Source: Pelomyxa schiedti
Lineage: Eukaryota; Evosea; Pelobiontida; Pelomyxidae
NCBI GenBank assembly: GCA_020536535.1
Contig: JAHLWZ010000359.1
Location: 33,032 to 97,031, forward strand
Direction of reading: 5' to 3'
DNA length: 64,000 nt
Made by a program: the position numbers and the translations under genes. This document shows positions 1 through 11,905 of this stretch, one piece after another; within the stretch, counting starts at the first letter, position 1, and each line of letters opens with the position of its first letter. The notes under the pieces were generated by a model. That model searched no databases and was not told the DNA's origin. It saw nothing but the letters and a program-made list of their open reading frames with translations.

Positions 1-66
1 ACAGGGGCCGCGGGCCTCAAAGTATGTCCACCAATATTATTCCCTTTGGTTTCTAACAGCCAATGC

Positions 67-1344
67 TTACTTAACAGTGCCGAATTTTGGAGCCGAGGCT
101 CTATCTGTGCGGCTTAAATCCAGCACCGCCTCTTCCAATACAACAACCACGAGCTCTTCATCATAGCTGTATGAAAAACCCGCAAAAGAAACCTTTGTAC
201 CAAACTAAAATTTCCGGCGGAATTTTTTGATTTGAGTTTCCATCCAACGTTTGTGGCTATTTTAAAACAACACCGGTAGTATTACAGGCCTTTCTTAAAA
301 ATACAGCAAAACACCCAAAAAAGGGTTGGTGACTGTGACCCATTATGAATACAAGCCATCGAAATACTCCAAAAACTGAGCTATCTACACAACAGTGAGA
401 GGAAAAAGTGAGAATAGAATGAGAATGTGACTGAATACCTCGGTGTTATCTTTTACAAATCTACCAAACTCTGTGGGTGTAATGAGTGAAATGTTTGTGA
501 TGGTGAAATAGTGCACACGCTTGGCATTGAGTTTCCCATCGCAGTCTGTGTCTAATGAGTAAAATGATTGCTCCATGGATGTATTGATGTACTCAGAGTC
601 ATCTACTTGATTGACAAATTGTAGATCGCGGAATGATAAATTCTGGGACTTTGTTATGCGGTTTCTTTCTTTCTACTGGCCATACATGTACAGAGAGAAG
701 TTTTTCACAGGCAGCCAAAGAAATTCTAATGGCTTGGTGAACTTCTTCAAGACTTATTGTGCCATCACCATTTTGATCAAACAACTTGAACAAAACTGTC
801 ATGTTGGTAAGACAGCACATCTATACGGTGCATTAATACATGATATTTTTTCTTCTTTGTTCCCTTTGCAAAGAACTAAAGGTAAACGAAAAGAGCTGAA
901 GTGAGTACAGTGCAAGTTACATTTAAACAGAAAGGTGAAAGCTTACTGCTCATGCCAGTTGCGAATTCCACAAAATCGACAAAACCATCTGTATGTTTCT
1001 TAGACCACCATGTAGGAGCCACTTTCTGTACCGTGATTGAGATCGAATGCCAGAAAGAAACATTCGGCAAGTTCTGCAGTGATACCAAAACGTTGTTGCA
1101 TTAACTAATTTATGACTGTATGTTACACTTTTAGGAGTACAGTTGGTGCAACCTCGGAAAAAGTGGTTTTCTCCAGCAGTACTTGCGGCACGCTACCAGG
1201 AGGTGTGGAACCCCTTCTCCTGTTGTCACGAGAAAATTCCTTCAAGTCCTGTAACAGTCTATCCCTCTGGGAGCCCGAAACTACAAATGAGCCTAGGTGA
1301 GTGTGCGTAGAGTATCGTTTATAAGGCACTGCGTGTTGTTGCAT
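67..1344 (-). CDS. Four-EF-hand calcium sensor (calcineurin B/NCS-like)
   Basis: Likely a Ca2+ sensor with paired EF-hands. After removing short introns the protein starts at ATG 1344 and keeps at least three clear EF loops: DLNHDGFVDFVEF, DQNGDGTISLEEV and DTDCDGKLNAKQF. The first is followed by a GMS-LCKGNKEEKI segment typical of the recoverin/calcineurin B/CBL superfamily. The N-terminal stretch (KTTFSEVAPT) fits the pre-EF1 helix region. The third listed loop is only complete if a 49-nt intron inside the 385-576 reading frame is removed. A stop is reached at 343, after FLEYFDGLYS. Splicing from a GTATTC donor just before it would instead add a basic patch (KRWMETQIKKFRRKF) and an acidic/hydrophobic tail ending at 67. 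I could not settle which C-terminus is used. No myristoylation MG start is seen. Family level is secure; the orthologue is not. Confidence 0.72.
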
Positions 1345-1755
1345 TGAGGTGAGAGAAAATGATGTTTATTAGGAACACTTCTCTAACAAAAGACAAGGGT
1401 GTTAATGCCAACATTTGCACGTATATACGGGAGATCTCTTGGTACTACACACATGGCCCATCCCCCACTTCGCCTTTTTTTTTTCCTTCGTTTTTTTCCC
1501 GCAACAAACGAAAAAACCGAACGGCAGGTGCCGACGAAGAGATGCTTCGGTTTATTTTTTCTCATTTTTTTTGCGCCATTCCCAGTTCTATTTGGTATTA
1601 CATAAAGCCAGGTTGGGAGCGAGTCCCAAATCCAACTTGGCCACAGCACTCCAGCGAAAATGAGTGCGACACACACAGGGCCCTCCACTTTTGGTGGTGG
1701 TTCGTTGAGGCGAAATGGGAATTGGAATTCAGTCTAAGGTCGATTCTGATGTGAT
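1345..1755. other. Intergenic, no gene seen
   Basis: Lies between the EF-hand gene start and the stop of the proline-rich gene. It holds pyrimidine-rich runs (about 1465-1500 and 1550-1570) and no open frame with recognisable protein similarity. It probably contains the EF-hand promoter. Confidence 0.5.
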
Positions 1756-2918
1756 TCAGGTGGTTTGTTGTGTTGCCGTTGTTGTATGGTGGTTGCTGCG
1801 GGGTGGCGTTTTGAGGGGAGTTTCAAAGGGTGTGGTTGTTGATGAACTGGTTGTTGGAGTTGGGGTTCTAAACAGAGGTGTCAGCGGTACTGCGATTCCA
1901 AAATTTTGCAGCTGTTGTGGGGTGTGGGGTGAAATAGGAGAACTGCACGTGCGGCCGGATATTCCCTCGGAGTTTGTGGCGAGTGGGGGAGTGGGTGGTG
2001 ATGATAGAGCCCTAATTAGGGGCGGGGAAGGTGCTAAATGTAAGTTTGCGTGCGGCGTGTGTGTTTGAGTGGCTGGGGAGGGTTTGGGTATGAAAGGTGG
2101 TGGAGGGGGAGGTGGGGGAATTGAGTATTGTTGTGAGGGTGCAGTTGGTTGCTGTGCTTGTGGCCTGTTGATTGAGGGAAGCTGCGGTTTTTCACAGAAC
2201 GGGACCGGGGCAAAACTTGACAGGCCAGAGACATTACAATTCTCAAGCAGGCTTCTAATCTCGGAGTTTTTTTTTGCAAAATCAATCAAGAGAGTTGCAC
2301 AGGCACTAGTCATGCTCTGAAGAAGAGGTTGGAAAGGGAATACAGAATAAAGAAAGCCACCTGTTGGAAAAACCCTTGCCACTCTGTCTTTGATTGGAAG
2401 TCACCGTGTACGTGGAGAAGGGTATGCTGTTGCTCATACTCCCAATTGTAACATTTGACATCTGGAGAAATCTAGGTTGCTGTCACTCTTTCAAAAAGGA
2501 AGGAAAAGGGAGAAAACAGGGATGTGAGTCAGGGACCTGAACACCCTTCAAGAATCCTTCTTGATCCAGCTGGATAACAGCCACCGCTCCACTCTCTGAC
2601 CGCTTTTCAGGATCACATTGTAATTTTTTGTGTTTGTGGTTGGCGGGGGCACCCAACTATAAAGAGCACAGTACCACACAAACAAACTAACAATAAATCA
2701 CACACAAAAATAGAAAAAATAAACAGACCATCGGCTTGCTCTCCTTCGTAGACAAAAGTAGGCTCCACCACAAAGGCGCGATCGTTGGAGTGCAGGACAA
2801 TTTGCAAGTCGTGCCACTTGATCCCCGTCTGTGGCCACGCTGTCGTAGCCGACGAGCTCTGTGTCTGTGACGTAGTCGTGATTGCACTGCTGGTCGTCGT
2901 GGGTGCGGTCTTGTCCAT
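1756..2918 (-). CDS. Pro/Ser/Thr-rich protein, unrecognised
   Basis: I do not recognise this gene. ATG at 2918 opens a Thr/Ser-rich segment, then a folded-looking stretch (TGIKWHDLQIVLHSNDRAF, then FVYEGEQAD). Short introns follow, joining pieces that read GAVAVIQLDQEGF and RFLQMSNVTIGSM. The last exon gives an amphipathic segment (SACATLLIDFAKKNSEIRSL) and then a roughly 130-residue tail dominated by Pro, Thr and Ser, with a run of nine prolines. Such tails often bind SH3, WW or EVH1 domains or serve as transcription-factor linkers, but nothing in the sequence decides this. The gene is in tandem with the Rab-like gene upstream (about 115 bp gap). Exon joins in the 2380-2740 part are my least certain. 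Confidence 0.5.
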
Positions 2919-3034
2919 GGGAACAAAACCACGATCAACAAACAATTGTGTTTGGCGAAGGGGCGTGTGTGATCGGCTGTGCTTCTGTTGTTTTTGCTTT
3001 TTTCCTCTTGTGTGATCTGGAACTTGCAGTTCAG

Positions 3035-4023
3035 CTAGCTGATCATGGCCAGGATGCGCTGTTTGAGGTCTTCAGGTAATTGGGTGAGGTGTTCGGTGTT
3101 GTTGGGGATATTGGGCCAGTTGGTGGCGATTGTGTACATGCAGAGTTCTACGAGGGGGCCAGTGGATGTGACGAGATAGGGAATTGTGCCAACCTTCAGG
3201 CCCAGTGTGAGTAGCACCATTGTTCGTTCAACGTTGAGGCCAGTTCTTGTGCACAATGATACGAAAGGTACGCCGAATTCCTCTGCAAGTGCGGTGCCTT
3301 CTTTGTGTTCCACAAATGGAGGCAGTAGTGAAGGTGGGGACGTGGAAGGTGTACTGGGTTTAACAACCCATAGGTTTTCAACGAGGATGAGCTGAGGGTT
3401 CCCAGACAGTTTTAGAGTGCGTAAGCAATTCCCTGCCGCCTCAAACGAGGAACGATCAGCATTGCTGTATATCACAACAGCACCACTGGCATTCTGGAGA
3501 GAAATTGGAAGAAACACATTGTTTTGTTTTGAGGTGAAAGAGGGAGGAGGGATCAGAGGATTTGGGTACAATACATTTGGTGTTTTGTGAAATACCTTGC
3601 AGAATGAACCTGTTGTAGAAGCAAAACTTTGAATGGTATAAGATTACAAGTACTCGAAGTTAAGCGTCTACATACTTCGGGGCAGTACTGCATACGTCGA
3701 GCTTGAGTGACAATTAGTGAGAGTTAGTAACATATTCACCAGTCCACACCAAGTTGATTTTAATCTTGGACTTGCCAAAGAGCCTTACAGCAGTAAAGAA
3801 TTGAATGCCCACCGATGGCCTATAGATTTCGCTGACGGGCTTGAAAGTGAACCGTCGTGCAAAGGTTGTTTTACCCACCTACGCCAGTGGTGTCAAATTG
3901 TAACGGTCAGTCATATCGGAGTAGCCATGTTTGCGGAGTTACTTTAGGCCCGCCAATGACAAGGATTTTGAAGAAGTGATCGTACTCAGGCGGCTGCTCC
4001 AGTTCTTCTTCCTCGTCGTTCAT
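3035..4023 (-). CDS. Rab-like small GTPase fold, degenerate G3/G4
   Basis: The protein starts at ATG 4023 with an acidic leader, then beta-1 and an intact P-loop, GGPKVGKTTFARRF, split by an intron after GGPK. A switch I-like segment (YRPSVGIQFF) has a plausible effector position. Where Rab proteins have WDTAGQE this protein has WTARRMQY, so the G3 Asp and Gly are missing. Where NKxD is expected it has ILVENLWV, so G4 is missing as well. The rest of the fold follows: ASGAVVIYSNADRSSF, then EEFGVPFVSLCTRTGLNVE for the G5/helix-5 region. The C-terminus ends in LPEDLKQRILAM, which resembles a short SOCS/F-box-like helix, with no prenylation Cys. It is best described as a Rab/RabL-related pseudoGTPase or a GTPase with altered nucleotide specificity. 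Four short introns are inferred. It shares a promoter region with the SNX3-like gene. Confidence 0.7.
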
Positions 4024-4263
4024 TTCAGGAAAGATCTCTCCACACGTCTCAACCAACAACCTACCTCTTGCGCAGCACAGTATTATTTTCATTATGGAAT
4101 ACACATGACACAAAGATCCCCTTGGAGCCCGAAGCCGGGGCAAGATGCCAATCAAGCCATCAAACTGTCACCAGAGAAAAAAATGAAAAAACAGATCTGG
4201 TTGTTTTTTCTTAAAAATTAAAACCAGCAGAGGTGTGGTAGGGGCGCAGAAGACGGACTCGCA

Positions 4264-4921
4264 ATGGCGATGAAATCTAAGGGCTCGACTCCTATTGACG
4301 GCGACTACCACGAGGTTTTCTTGTTGTGCGGTTGATCGGTGTGTTTAATATGTAACGCAGGCCGAATACATTTCCATTTACGTTTCTGACCCCGTGACTG
4401 TCCAAGATGGCACCGGCACTTTCACTCGCTACAAAGTAGCTACCGAGGTAAATTTTTTTTTCTTCACCCTTGGTTCATCTGATTACCCCTTCACACTCCA
4501 CCAAGACAACATTCCCGGAGTACAAGAAGGGACCGAACTTCTTTGTGTACCGCCGGTACAAGCAGTTTGTTATGCTTAGTGACCACCTCAAAGAACGCTT
4601 GGCAGCAAATCCAAGGAACCTAAAATTCGGAGGTTCTTCTACCTTCCTTTTTTTTACACATTCAGTACTTAGAATAAACTGTATAATTTATGAAGCATGG
4701 ATGTAACCTTTAGGGTAATTCCAGATGTACCCGACCTGCCTGGAAACACTGTTGGATCGTTGTTCAATATTGGAAATTCCCGTTATGAAGCAGAATTTCT
4801 GGAAACCCGTAGAAAGGGCCTGGAGGAATTCATCAACGTAGTGGCAAAGCACAACGCTTTCCGGTTTGAGCCTGCAGTGCACAATTTCCTCCAGAACGAC
4901 GATTTTACTCAGCCTCTTTGA
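4264..4921 (+). CDS. PX-domain sorting nexin, SNX3/Grd19-like
   Basis: A small protein that is almost entirely a PX domain and would bind PI3P on early endosomes and assist retromer sorting. Exon 1 begins at ATG 4264. Later exons carry the diagnostic features: SIYVSDPVTV and FTRYKVATE (beta strands), VYRRYKQF (the RRYxxF phosphoinositide motif), a proline loop in VPDVPDLPGN-like sequence, RRKGLEEFINVVAKH (the RxxGLExFI helix) and FLQNDDF near the end. Total length of about 150 residues, with no BAR or coiled-coil region, fits the SNX3/SNX12/Grd19 group. Three introns of 40-60 nt are present. The frame-keeping join GTG-to-VIPDVP at about 4634-4713 removes a T-rich intron. Divergently transcribed from the Rab-like gene, about 240 bp away. 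Confidence 0.85.
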
Positions 4922-5042
4922 GTTGTATAACTGGACCACCAGACTAGACACAAAAAAAAAAACAACACCTCATTCACCAAAAACCATAACAAAAAAAAAA
5001 GGATTTTTTTCCCCCTTTTCTCCATTCTAGGCAGCTATTTCT

Positions 5043-8000
5043 TTACTGTTGAAGTGTTGCATGGAACCCCACAAGGTGCTCAGTAATTAGAGGTTTAGGA
5101 TTCGCCAGCTTTATGAGTGAGGCGGGGTACTGGACTACAACAACGACTGGCCTGTCCACAAGCGAATTGCCTACGGTCTGAAGTGGCAGGTGCAACTCCC
5201 CGACAATGTCCATCACAGGCGCACCAAATGTCAGCAGGAAGGTGGCGTGCTCGCTGGTTATCTCCGACAGCCTCACGCTCACGTTGGCGGTGTTGCACCA
5301 CACCACCACGATCTCGCTGGCCAGCTCGTTGGCGATGACCCACGGGTGGTACATGGAATCCGCCGGGGACACCGGTGGGCCGGCGTTCTGGTAGGCGTAC
5401 GGGGCCAGCGTCGGCGAGACGAGCTGGAACTCCGCCGTCGACGTGTGAGGCGGCAGGAACACGGCGGCCGGCTGCGACGGTGGCGGCGACTGCGTCGACG
5501 GGATCTGCTGCTGGTGCTGGTGCTGGTGCGGGGGTGCGGAGTGGCTGGGATTGTTGTTGTTGCTGCTATTATGGGATGAGGTGCTGCTGCTGGGGTGGGG
5601 GAGGACGTTGATGCTGGTGCCGGATAAGATGGTACCGCGCTTGACGTGCGTGCAGCGAATTGGGGGATTGAGTGCGCTTTTGACGGAAGTGTGGCCGGGG
5701 TGATTGTTGCTGTTGGTGAAGCTGGTGTTGGTGTGGACTGAATGGGTAACTTCAGGGGCGAATGCACTGCCAGAGAAGCTGCTGCTGCTACTGCTGCCGT
5801 TGTTGTTGCTGTTGTTGTTGTTGGTATGAGGCACTGGCGTGATGGAATTTGGAAGTGCTGGGGAGGGGGCTGGGGTGTGGTGAGGAGTGTGAATGTGGGA
5901 TGATGAGTGGCGCAGAGACGATACCGACATTGTATCTGGCTCTGATGAGAGGGGGTGAGAACGGGAGTGCGGGAGTGCGGGAATCGACATATATTAATGA
6001 AATGAATAATTTAAATCACCTGCGGTATCTGGGAGAAGATCAGAACAAAATTCACTTTGGGCCTCAAGTTCGTCTATATAGGTATCATCCTTTTTTTTTT
6101 TCTTTAGCATTTTGTGCCTGATTGGAAATGCAGAACTTACTTGAAGAGTATTAAAGTATCTTGTGTCTCCTTCCCCTCGGAGATGAGGTACGATTGGGGG
6201 AGTCTGATTTCGTATCACTTATCAAGTGAAGGAGATACACATATGGGGGAAAAAAAGACAAAAAAGAATAAGGATACTGCACCATTTGACATCCTTGAAG
6301 AAGGCGTGCTGCTTCACTGCACAAGCGCCATGAACAGATCCCAGTCTTTTTGAAGGCTCCGCTGCCAGTAGCTTCTTGATAATATCTTTGGCATTTCTTG
6401 AAAGCTGGAATAACAGTTAGAAGGGCTTAGGGAAAAAGGGAAAGTCTAAACTGGGTAGAGGGGTTCATGGAATTTAATGCACCCGCTCAGAATTTGAGAA
6501 AAAGTGTCCTCTTTACTCTGCCCACGGAAGGGTGTAGTACCACACTGGAGGACTCAGGTCAGAAATGGCATATCTTGTATGGAAAGGAAACCATCATCTC
6601 GTAAAGTAAAATTCCAAATGTCCACCTGTACTAAGACATTTAATTGCGAAAAAAAGCACTTCTTTGCATACCAATCAACTGAACTTGTGTGTCCATAGCC
6701 CACAATAACTTCTGGGGCAATATACTCGTGTAAGAGTAAAGGGCAACAAAACGAGAAAAAAAGAAATCAAAATGAAAAGGATATCTCAGTGCCCACAAAC
6801 GAGTTGGAAACAATTCCTGGATCCGTGGCAATAAGTGTTTGAGAGAAAATCTTCTTCACAAGCTGGGGAAAAAAGGATGGTGAATCATAATATATCAGAA
6901 AAGAGTCAGGTACTCACTTTGGGGGTAGGTTGAACAGCGGCCTGCTTGGATAAATCAAAATCCGTTAACACAACATGGCCACTCCCTTGCAGTAGAATAT
7001 TTTCTGGCTTCAAATCTATACAACAAGAGACAGCATTTAGGGAGACAAATATAAAACCAACACAAAAACCTCGGTAAATGAATCTGTTTTGTGTAAGGAA
7101 CAAAATTCCTAAATATTAATATAGGATGAGACATACCCTAGCATATGCAGGTATTCCAGGGCCAGTAACACCTCAGCTGCATAGAATCGTGCTGCGTCCT
7201 CTGCAAGGCTTTGAGAGTGTTTCAACAAAAGTCTAGAAGAAACCTGGTAAACATTTTCCTCTTTGTCTTTGTAGTGCCTGGAAGAATTCACCTCCGGCAC
7301 AATATTCCATTACAAAATATAAACAGTTTGTTGTCTTAAAGAATGAGGGGAAATAAGGCAATGAGTATCTGGTGTACTTGGAAAGACCAGAAAAGGGTTA
7401 TCACAAATGGGTGCTTTGCTGTATGAAGAAGCTCTCGCTCTGTATGAACTCGTTTCACCTGAAAGAAATCAGAGAAACGCTGTTATACCACAATCGCACT
7501 TTATTTTTGGCTATCATATCAGCCTTGGGGAGAATTTTCATGGCATATAATTGCCCAGTAGAAATATGCTGAACCAAGTATCTAAAAAGATCGTTAAAAA
7601 TATATAGAAGTTGTTAGTTTAATGATTAAAGCAAAGAAAAAGAGACATGCACCCTGCCAACATCCCCCTTTCCCAATAGTTTAATACGCTTAAAGTCCTT
7701 GTAAGAAGTTTGATCATTTGTTTCTATGGATTATGAAAGAAGGTCAAAGTTGGGCTGTCTCACTTGCAAAATCTTGGTGGCTAAGGGATGCAGGAGAAAC
7801 AGAACGTGAAGGTGGATGGCTGTTGGATCCAGATAAGATTGGTGATTGAGATGGCTGTGCCACATTCCAAGGTGATAAAGGAGAGAATGATGAGGCTGGA
7901 ATAGATTGGTAAAGGGTTTTAGCGGAATTCTGGGAAGCAAGTTGCCTAGCGGGATCGATAACTGTACTATTACGCAATAGTGGTTGTTGCGGATGGTGTG

Positions 8001-9495
8001 TGTGGTTTGCTTGCATATGGTGGTGCATTTGATTGTGTTGGTTTTCCCCCGAGTGGTGCTCCGGGTCACCTGGTAGAGAGTACACTTGATTTTGTAGTGC
8101 CTGATGTTGGGCATAAAACTGCGCCATTGTTTCCAAAACATGGCTGTTACTCATTCCCTTTGGTGATTTGGGTATTGGAATTTGTATATCAGGGGGTGGT
8201 GAAGGCGACCCCTTTTTCTGATGCAAAGTTGTGGCTAGCACGCCAACGTCGGCAGCTGTCAATGACGACTGTTGTCTCTTGAGGTTCTTGGAATGACTAT
8301 GGCTTCTTCTGGATTCTGCAGAACGTGACCGTGACCTTGATCGAGAAGGGGAGGATTTGGATCGGGAACGTGAGCGAGAGCGAGAAGAAGAAGGGGTCCT
8401 AGAACGGAAATGGGACTTGGATCGTGAGTGAGACCTAGACCTGGATTTGGACCTAGAACGAGAGCGAGAACGAGACTTTGAGTGAGAGCGGCGCCTAGAC
8501 CTGGAATGTGACACCCGCGACCTGGACCGTGACCGCGACCTCGATCTCGATCTAGACTTTGACCTGGACCTGGAGCGAGAGCTGGAGCTGGAGGACTTGG
8601 ACTTTGACTTTGCCTTGATCTTTGGCGAATGGGCGTGCGAGTGGTGGCCGCTGGGGCCGCCGCTTCCGCCGCCGTGGTTGCGGGTAGTAGCAGCAACTAT
8701 AATGTCGGCCGGCGACTCGGGGCTCGAGTGCAGCGACGGCCTGGCGGGGGTCGAGGGCTGTGGGGGGCTGGCCGCGCCGGAGCGGTCCTGCCTGGGCAGA
8801 GCGGGCGAGGACGGCGGCAGCGGCGGCGGCGAGGCCGAGACCGCCTGGGCCGGCGGGGAAGGCGCCGGCGACAGCCCCGCGGCGGCCTCGTTGGAGGGCG
8901 GCTCGCTCCGCTGCTGCTGCTGGTGATGGCGGTGGTGGTGCTGGTGCGGCTGCTGCTGCTGGTCGGGCTGCGGGGGGCTGTGGGAAACGGGGGGGCTGTG
9001 GTCGGCGGGGACGGCCGCGGTGGCCGCGTCGTAGCCGTTCTCGGTGGGCTGTTGCTGCTGGAGGTGGTGGGAGGTCGGCGGTGTCGGCTTCTGCGGCGAC
9101 GGGATGAAAATGGTGTGCGAGGATGTGGACAGGCTGCCCCCGCTGTTGTTCGACGTTGTTTTCTTTTGCGGCTTTGGTTCGGCGGCGGCGGCAGCAGTTT
9201 CCCCGGCCCTGGCCGAAGACGACGACCCCGAGTGGTGCGACTGATGGTGCGCGTGCGATTCGCACTCGATTTCTGGGCTCTTCTCCTTGTTGTTGTTGGT
9301 GGTGGTGGTTCCGCCGTCGTTGCTTTCGTCCTCCTTGTTCTTGTCCTTGGCTGCGTGGTGGTGGTGATGGTGGTGCGAAGACGACGCGACGAGGTCGGGC
9401 GACGGCGCGTCGGCTACAAGGTGGGGTACGGCTTTGCTGCTCGACCGCAGCGGCGACGTAGAGCCGTTGTTGTTGCCGCTTTCTGCGCCTTTCAT
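5043..9495 (-). CDS. AGC Ser/Thr kinase (FPK1/Nrc-2/phototropin-like) with RS-rich N-terminus
   Basis: ATG 9495 opens a roughly 575-residue disordered N-terminus: His, Gln and Pro runs, then an Arg-Ser dipeptide region at about residues 290-410. An intron near 7740 joins this to the kinase domain. Visible kinase landmarks are [10 protein letters not shown] (glycine loop), AMKILPK (ATP Lys), [25 protein letters not shown] (catalytic loop), DFDLSK (DFD in place of DFG, typical of the AGC VIII/FPK1/KIN82/nrc-2 group), then [24 protein letters not shown] and RLGSVHGA. All catalytic residues look intact. The yeast relatives control lipid flippases. The kinase frame stops at 5994. A 78-nt GT-AG intron (5942-6019) skips that stop in frame and adds a Ser/Asn/Pro-rich tail ending at 5043. 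I favour the fused form because only 3 bp would otherwise separate two genes. Confidence 0.8.
5942..6019 (-). other. Possible stop-containing (retainable) intron in the kinase gene
   Basis: On the minus strand a GTGATT donor follows codons for LPDTA. A pyrimidine-rich stretch ends in CATCAG just before EPDTMSVSS. The 78-nt length is a multiple of three, and both flanks are in the same frame and phase. Retention gives a stop at 5994; removal joins the kinase to the 5043-5941 frame. Confidence 0.5.
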
Positions 9496-9781
9496 AGTCG
9501 TATGTATCGCGCTGGTGAACGAACGAACGAAAGGAAGCAGGCAGCTCACTCGGCAAAAATTGTGCTTTGAGCGAAAAACCACCGCCGCCACTACGCCGCG
9601 CGAAGTGGAAAACAATTCCGCTTGATTTGATGATTCGAACATCGGAAACCATCTTCTTTCTGGGTCCTTCCAGAAGATCACTACTCTAGAAGGTACTAGA
9701 TGGAACACGTTTTAGGTGGGTGGCTTTCGCAACACATGTTGGAGTTGTGAGATAGTAGCAGTAGCAGAAGGGGTTCTCTTG

Positions 9782-11905
9782 TCACACGTAGGTGCAGTTG
9801 TTGTTGGGCACGTTGCTCCAAGGGGTCCATTGATCGTGGAATTGTGCCGGGTCGCAGGTGGAATCGGTGCGGTGTGTGGTGTATAGGTCCGGCAGGCAGT
9901 CAATTTGTTGCTCTTTGAAGGTTCGTAGGAGTGCTGCTGTTGTGCCGGGATACTCGCGATTGTGTTAGAGAATTGAAAGTGCACTTGTGGGGTTTATGTT
10001 TGTTTTTTGTTTGCTGTTGGTGGGTTTTTTTTTTTTTTTTTTGTTCTTACCTCGTTTGCTAAGTTAGTTGTTTCGTTGGGGTCTTCCTCGATGTTGAACA
10101 GCCACAGTCCTTGTGTTGGAAGTGGAGGTACATCAGGCTCGGGTGGTATAAATCCGGCAGGGGGTAACCTTGGAGTTCCAGCAAATGCCACAGAGCCTTT
10201 CACTGAGCTTTCAATTATGAGTTTCCATTTTCCAACCCTGATTGCACCATGTGAAAGCCCGTCAGATTGTGGTGGCATATTGAAAATAACACTGTCTCTT
10301 GGTGGAATAGTTCCTTGCGTGAGAGAATTCCATTGGTCCACACCATCAATTTCAAAGGATGGAGAGGGCAAATTTGCTGCAGTGAGAAGGGATGGCATCC
10401 AATCCACAACGTGGAATAGGTTGTTGTTGATAGAACCAGTTAAGGAAGGAGAAATATTAGATCCAGGACCACTTAGGAAGGCAGGAACACGTATTCCTCC
10501 TTCCCAGTTAGAGGTCTTATTGCCTCGGAGTGGGTAATTGTTAGCCCCAGCACTGTTGGCTCCTCCATTGTCTGAGGAAAAAATAAGAATGGTGTTATTC
10601 CACATCCCATTCGCTTTCAGGGCATCTGTGACATTTTTAATGGCTTGATCCATGGCAGTTATCATTCCCGCCATTAAACGCCGGTTCCTGTACACATGAG
10701 AGTTGAGTTGCGCACTTTATTGTTAGCAATAACATGTCATCTATTGCATTGTATGGCTCAGTAAACTCCTTTGGCACTTCCAATGGATCGTGCACAGACT
10801 ATTGCGTCTTATGTCATTGGAGTTGGAGGATTTTTTTAAAAAAAAAACCTGAAAGCTCAGGAATAAGAAGAGCCCACCATTTCCATAATTCTTCGAGTGC
10901 TCTTGTATAAGTCTAACAGATTCAGCACTCAAAAGGTACGTCGAATACACTCCATCACAATTTAGAGCCACGGGAGAAAGTACATTAGGTTTAGACCCGT
11001 TTCTGAAATCATAACCTAGAAATTGTAAGGCATGATTGGTCTCAGAATTCTAGGTACCAGAAAAGCCGCCATCCTGGGATATGTGAGAATAATAAGTTTC
11101 ATCACTGGAAAGATAGCCCAGAAATGAATCAAATCCTCTTTTTGTACTTCAAAAAACCTGAACCCACTGCAGGAAACAAGATACCTAAATGTTGGGGTAT
11201 ACCGTTCATCACAAAAGCCTAAATGCCACTAGTACTAAAATGAGGGTGGAAGACACTGTGAGACATCATCAACATACTTTTCCAACGAGATGAGTCCTGT
11301 AGCCACCACTGTGAAGTAATTCTGGAAGGAAAGCATGTTGACTAGGCATAGCATATGGAAAACTAGTCTGTGAATCTGAGATGGCTTCTAATCGAGGGGA
11401 AGGCAGTAATACCTTAATTACATATGGTCCAAGTCCCGTATGGGAAGGGTACCGCGAGGTCATTAGTGCTCCCCTTGTTGGTGAACACCTATGGGTCACT
11501 GGAATAAGAAATGCGAAAGGGAGGTTTCATTCAAAAAAGTCTCAATTGAATTGGGAGAGTGCATTGTTTGGGCATAGTGCTGTTCCAATCTTATTCCAGA
11601 ATAAGCCAGTTCATCCAGTGTAGGGGTAGCTATCACGTTATTAGTAGTGACGCCTTCCACTTGGTGATATCCCACGTCATTCCATCCAAGGTCTTGAAAA
11701 ATTCAGAGTTGCAAAATATAGAACACAAGTTGTAAACCCAAAGTACCAAAAAAAAAAAAACCGAAGCACCACACGCAAAGAGCAACTTCACAAACAAAGA
11801 CGGGGAAAACAAGGCACCATCGGCTACTACTAGAACCAAGTTGGGCAATTGTGCACAATAGCTGCAAACCACAACGAAGACGAGAACCCCGAAACAACGC
11901 CACAT
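9782..11905 (-). CDS. Secreted type I sulfatase, arylsulfatase B-like
   Basis: Hydrolyses sulfate esters, probably in a lysosome/phagosome or outside the cell. ATG 11905 is followed by a hydrophobic signal peptide (WRCFGVLVFVVVCSYC), then LPNLVLVVADG, where the final residues begin the first metal-binding motif. The key signature CSPTRGALMTSRYP contains the Cys that is converted to formylglycine. Further landmarks are GGYRTHLVGKWHLG (second signature), SSDNGGANSAGANNYPLRG, TSNWEGGIRVPAF and a C-terminal Cys region ending CDPAQFHDQWTPW. The join at LANE-YPGTTAALL, across a poly-A/T intron at about 9959-10051, restores the usual family ending. Length (about 560 residues) is normal for the ARSB/ARSI/ARSJ branch. 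It needs a formylglycine-generating enzyme encoded elsewhere. Several introns interrupt the N-terminal half. Confidence 0.9.

Noticed and set aside
5095-5767. Arg/Ser-rich frames on either strand
   Set aside because: Alternative-frame shadows of the Ser/Asn/His/Gln-rich kinase tail.
8552-9652. Long overlapping frames on both strands over the RS/His/Pro-rich region
   Set aside because: These frames are antisense or shifted readings of low-complexity coding DNA. Only the frame that splices into the kinase domain is supported.
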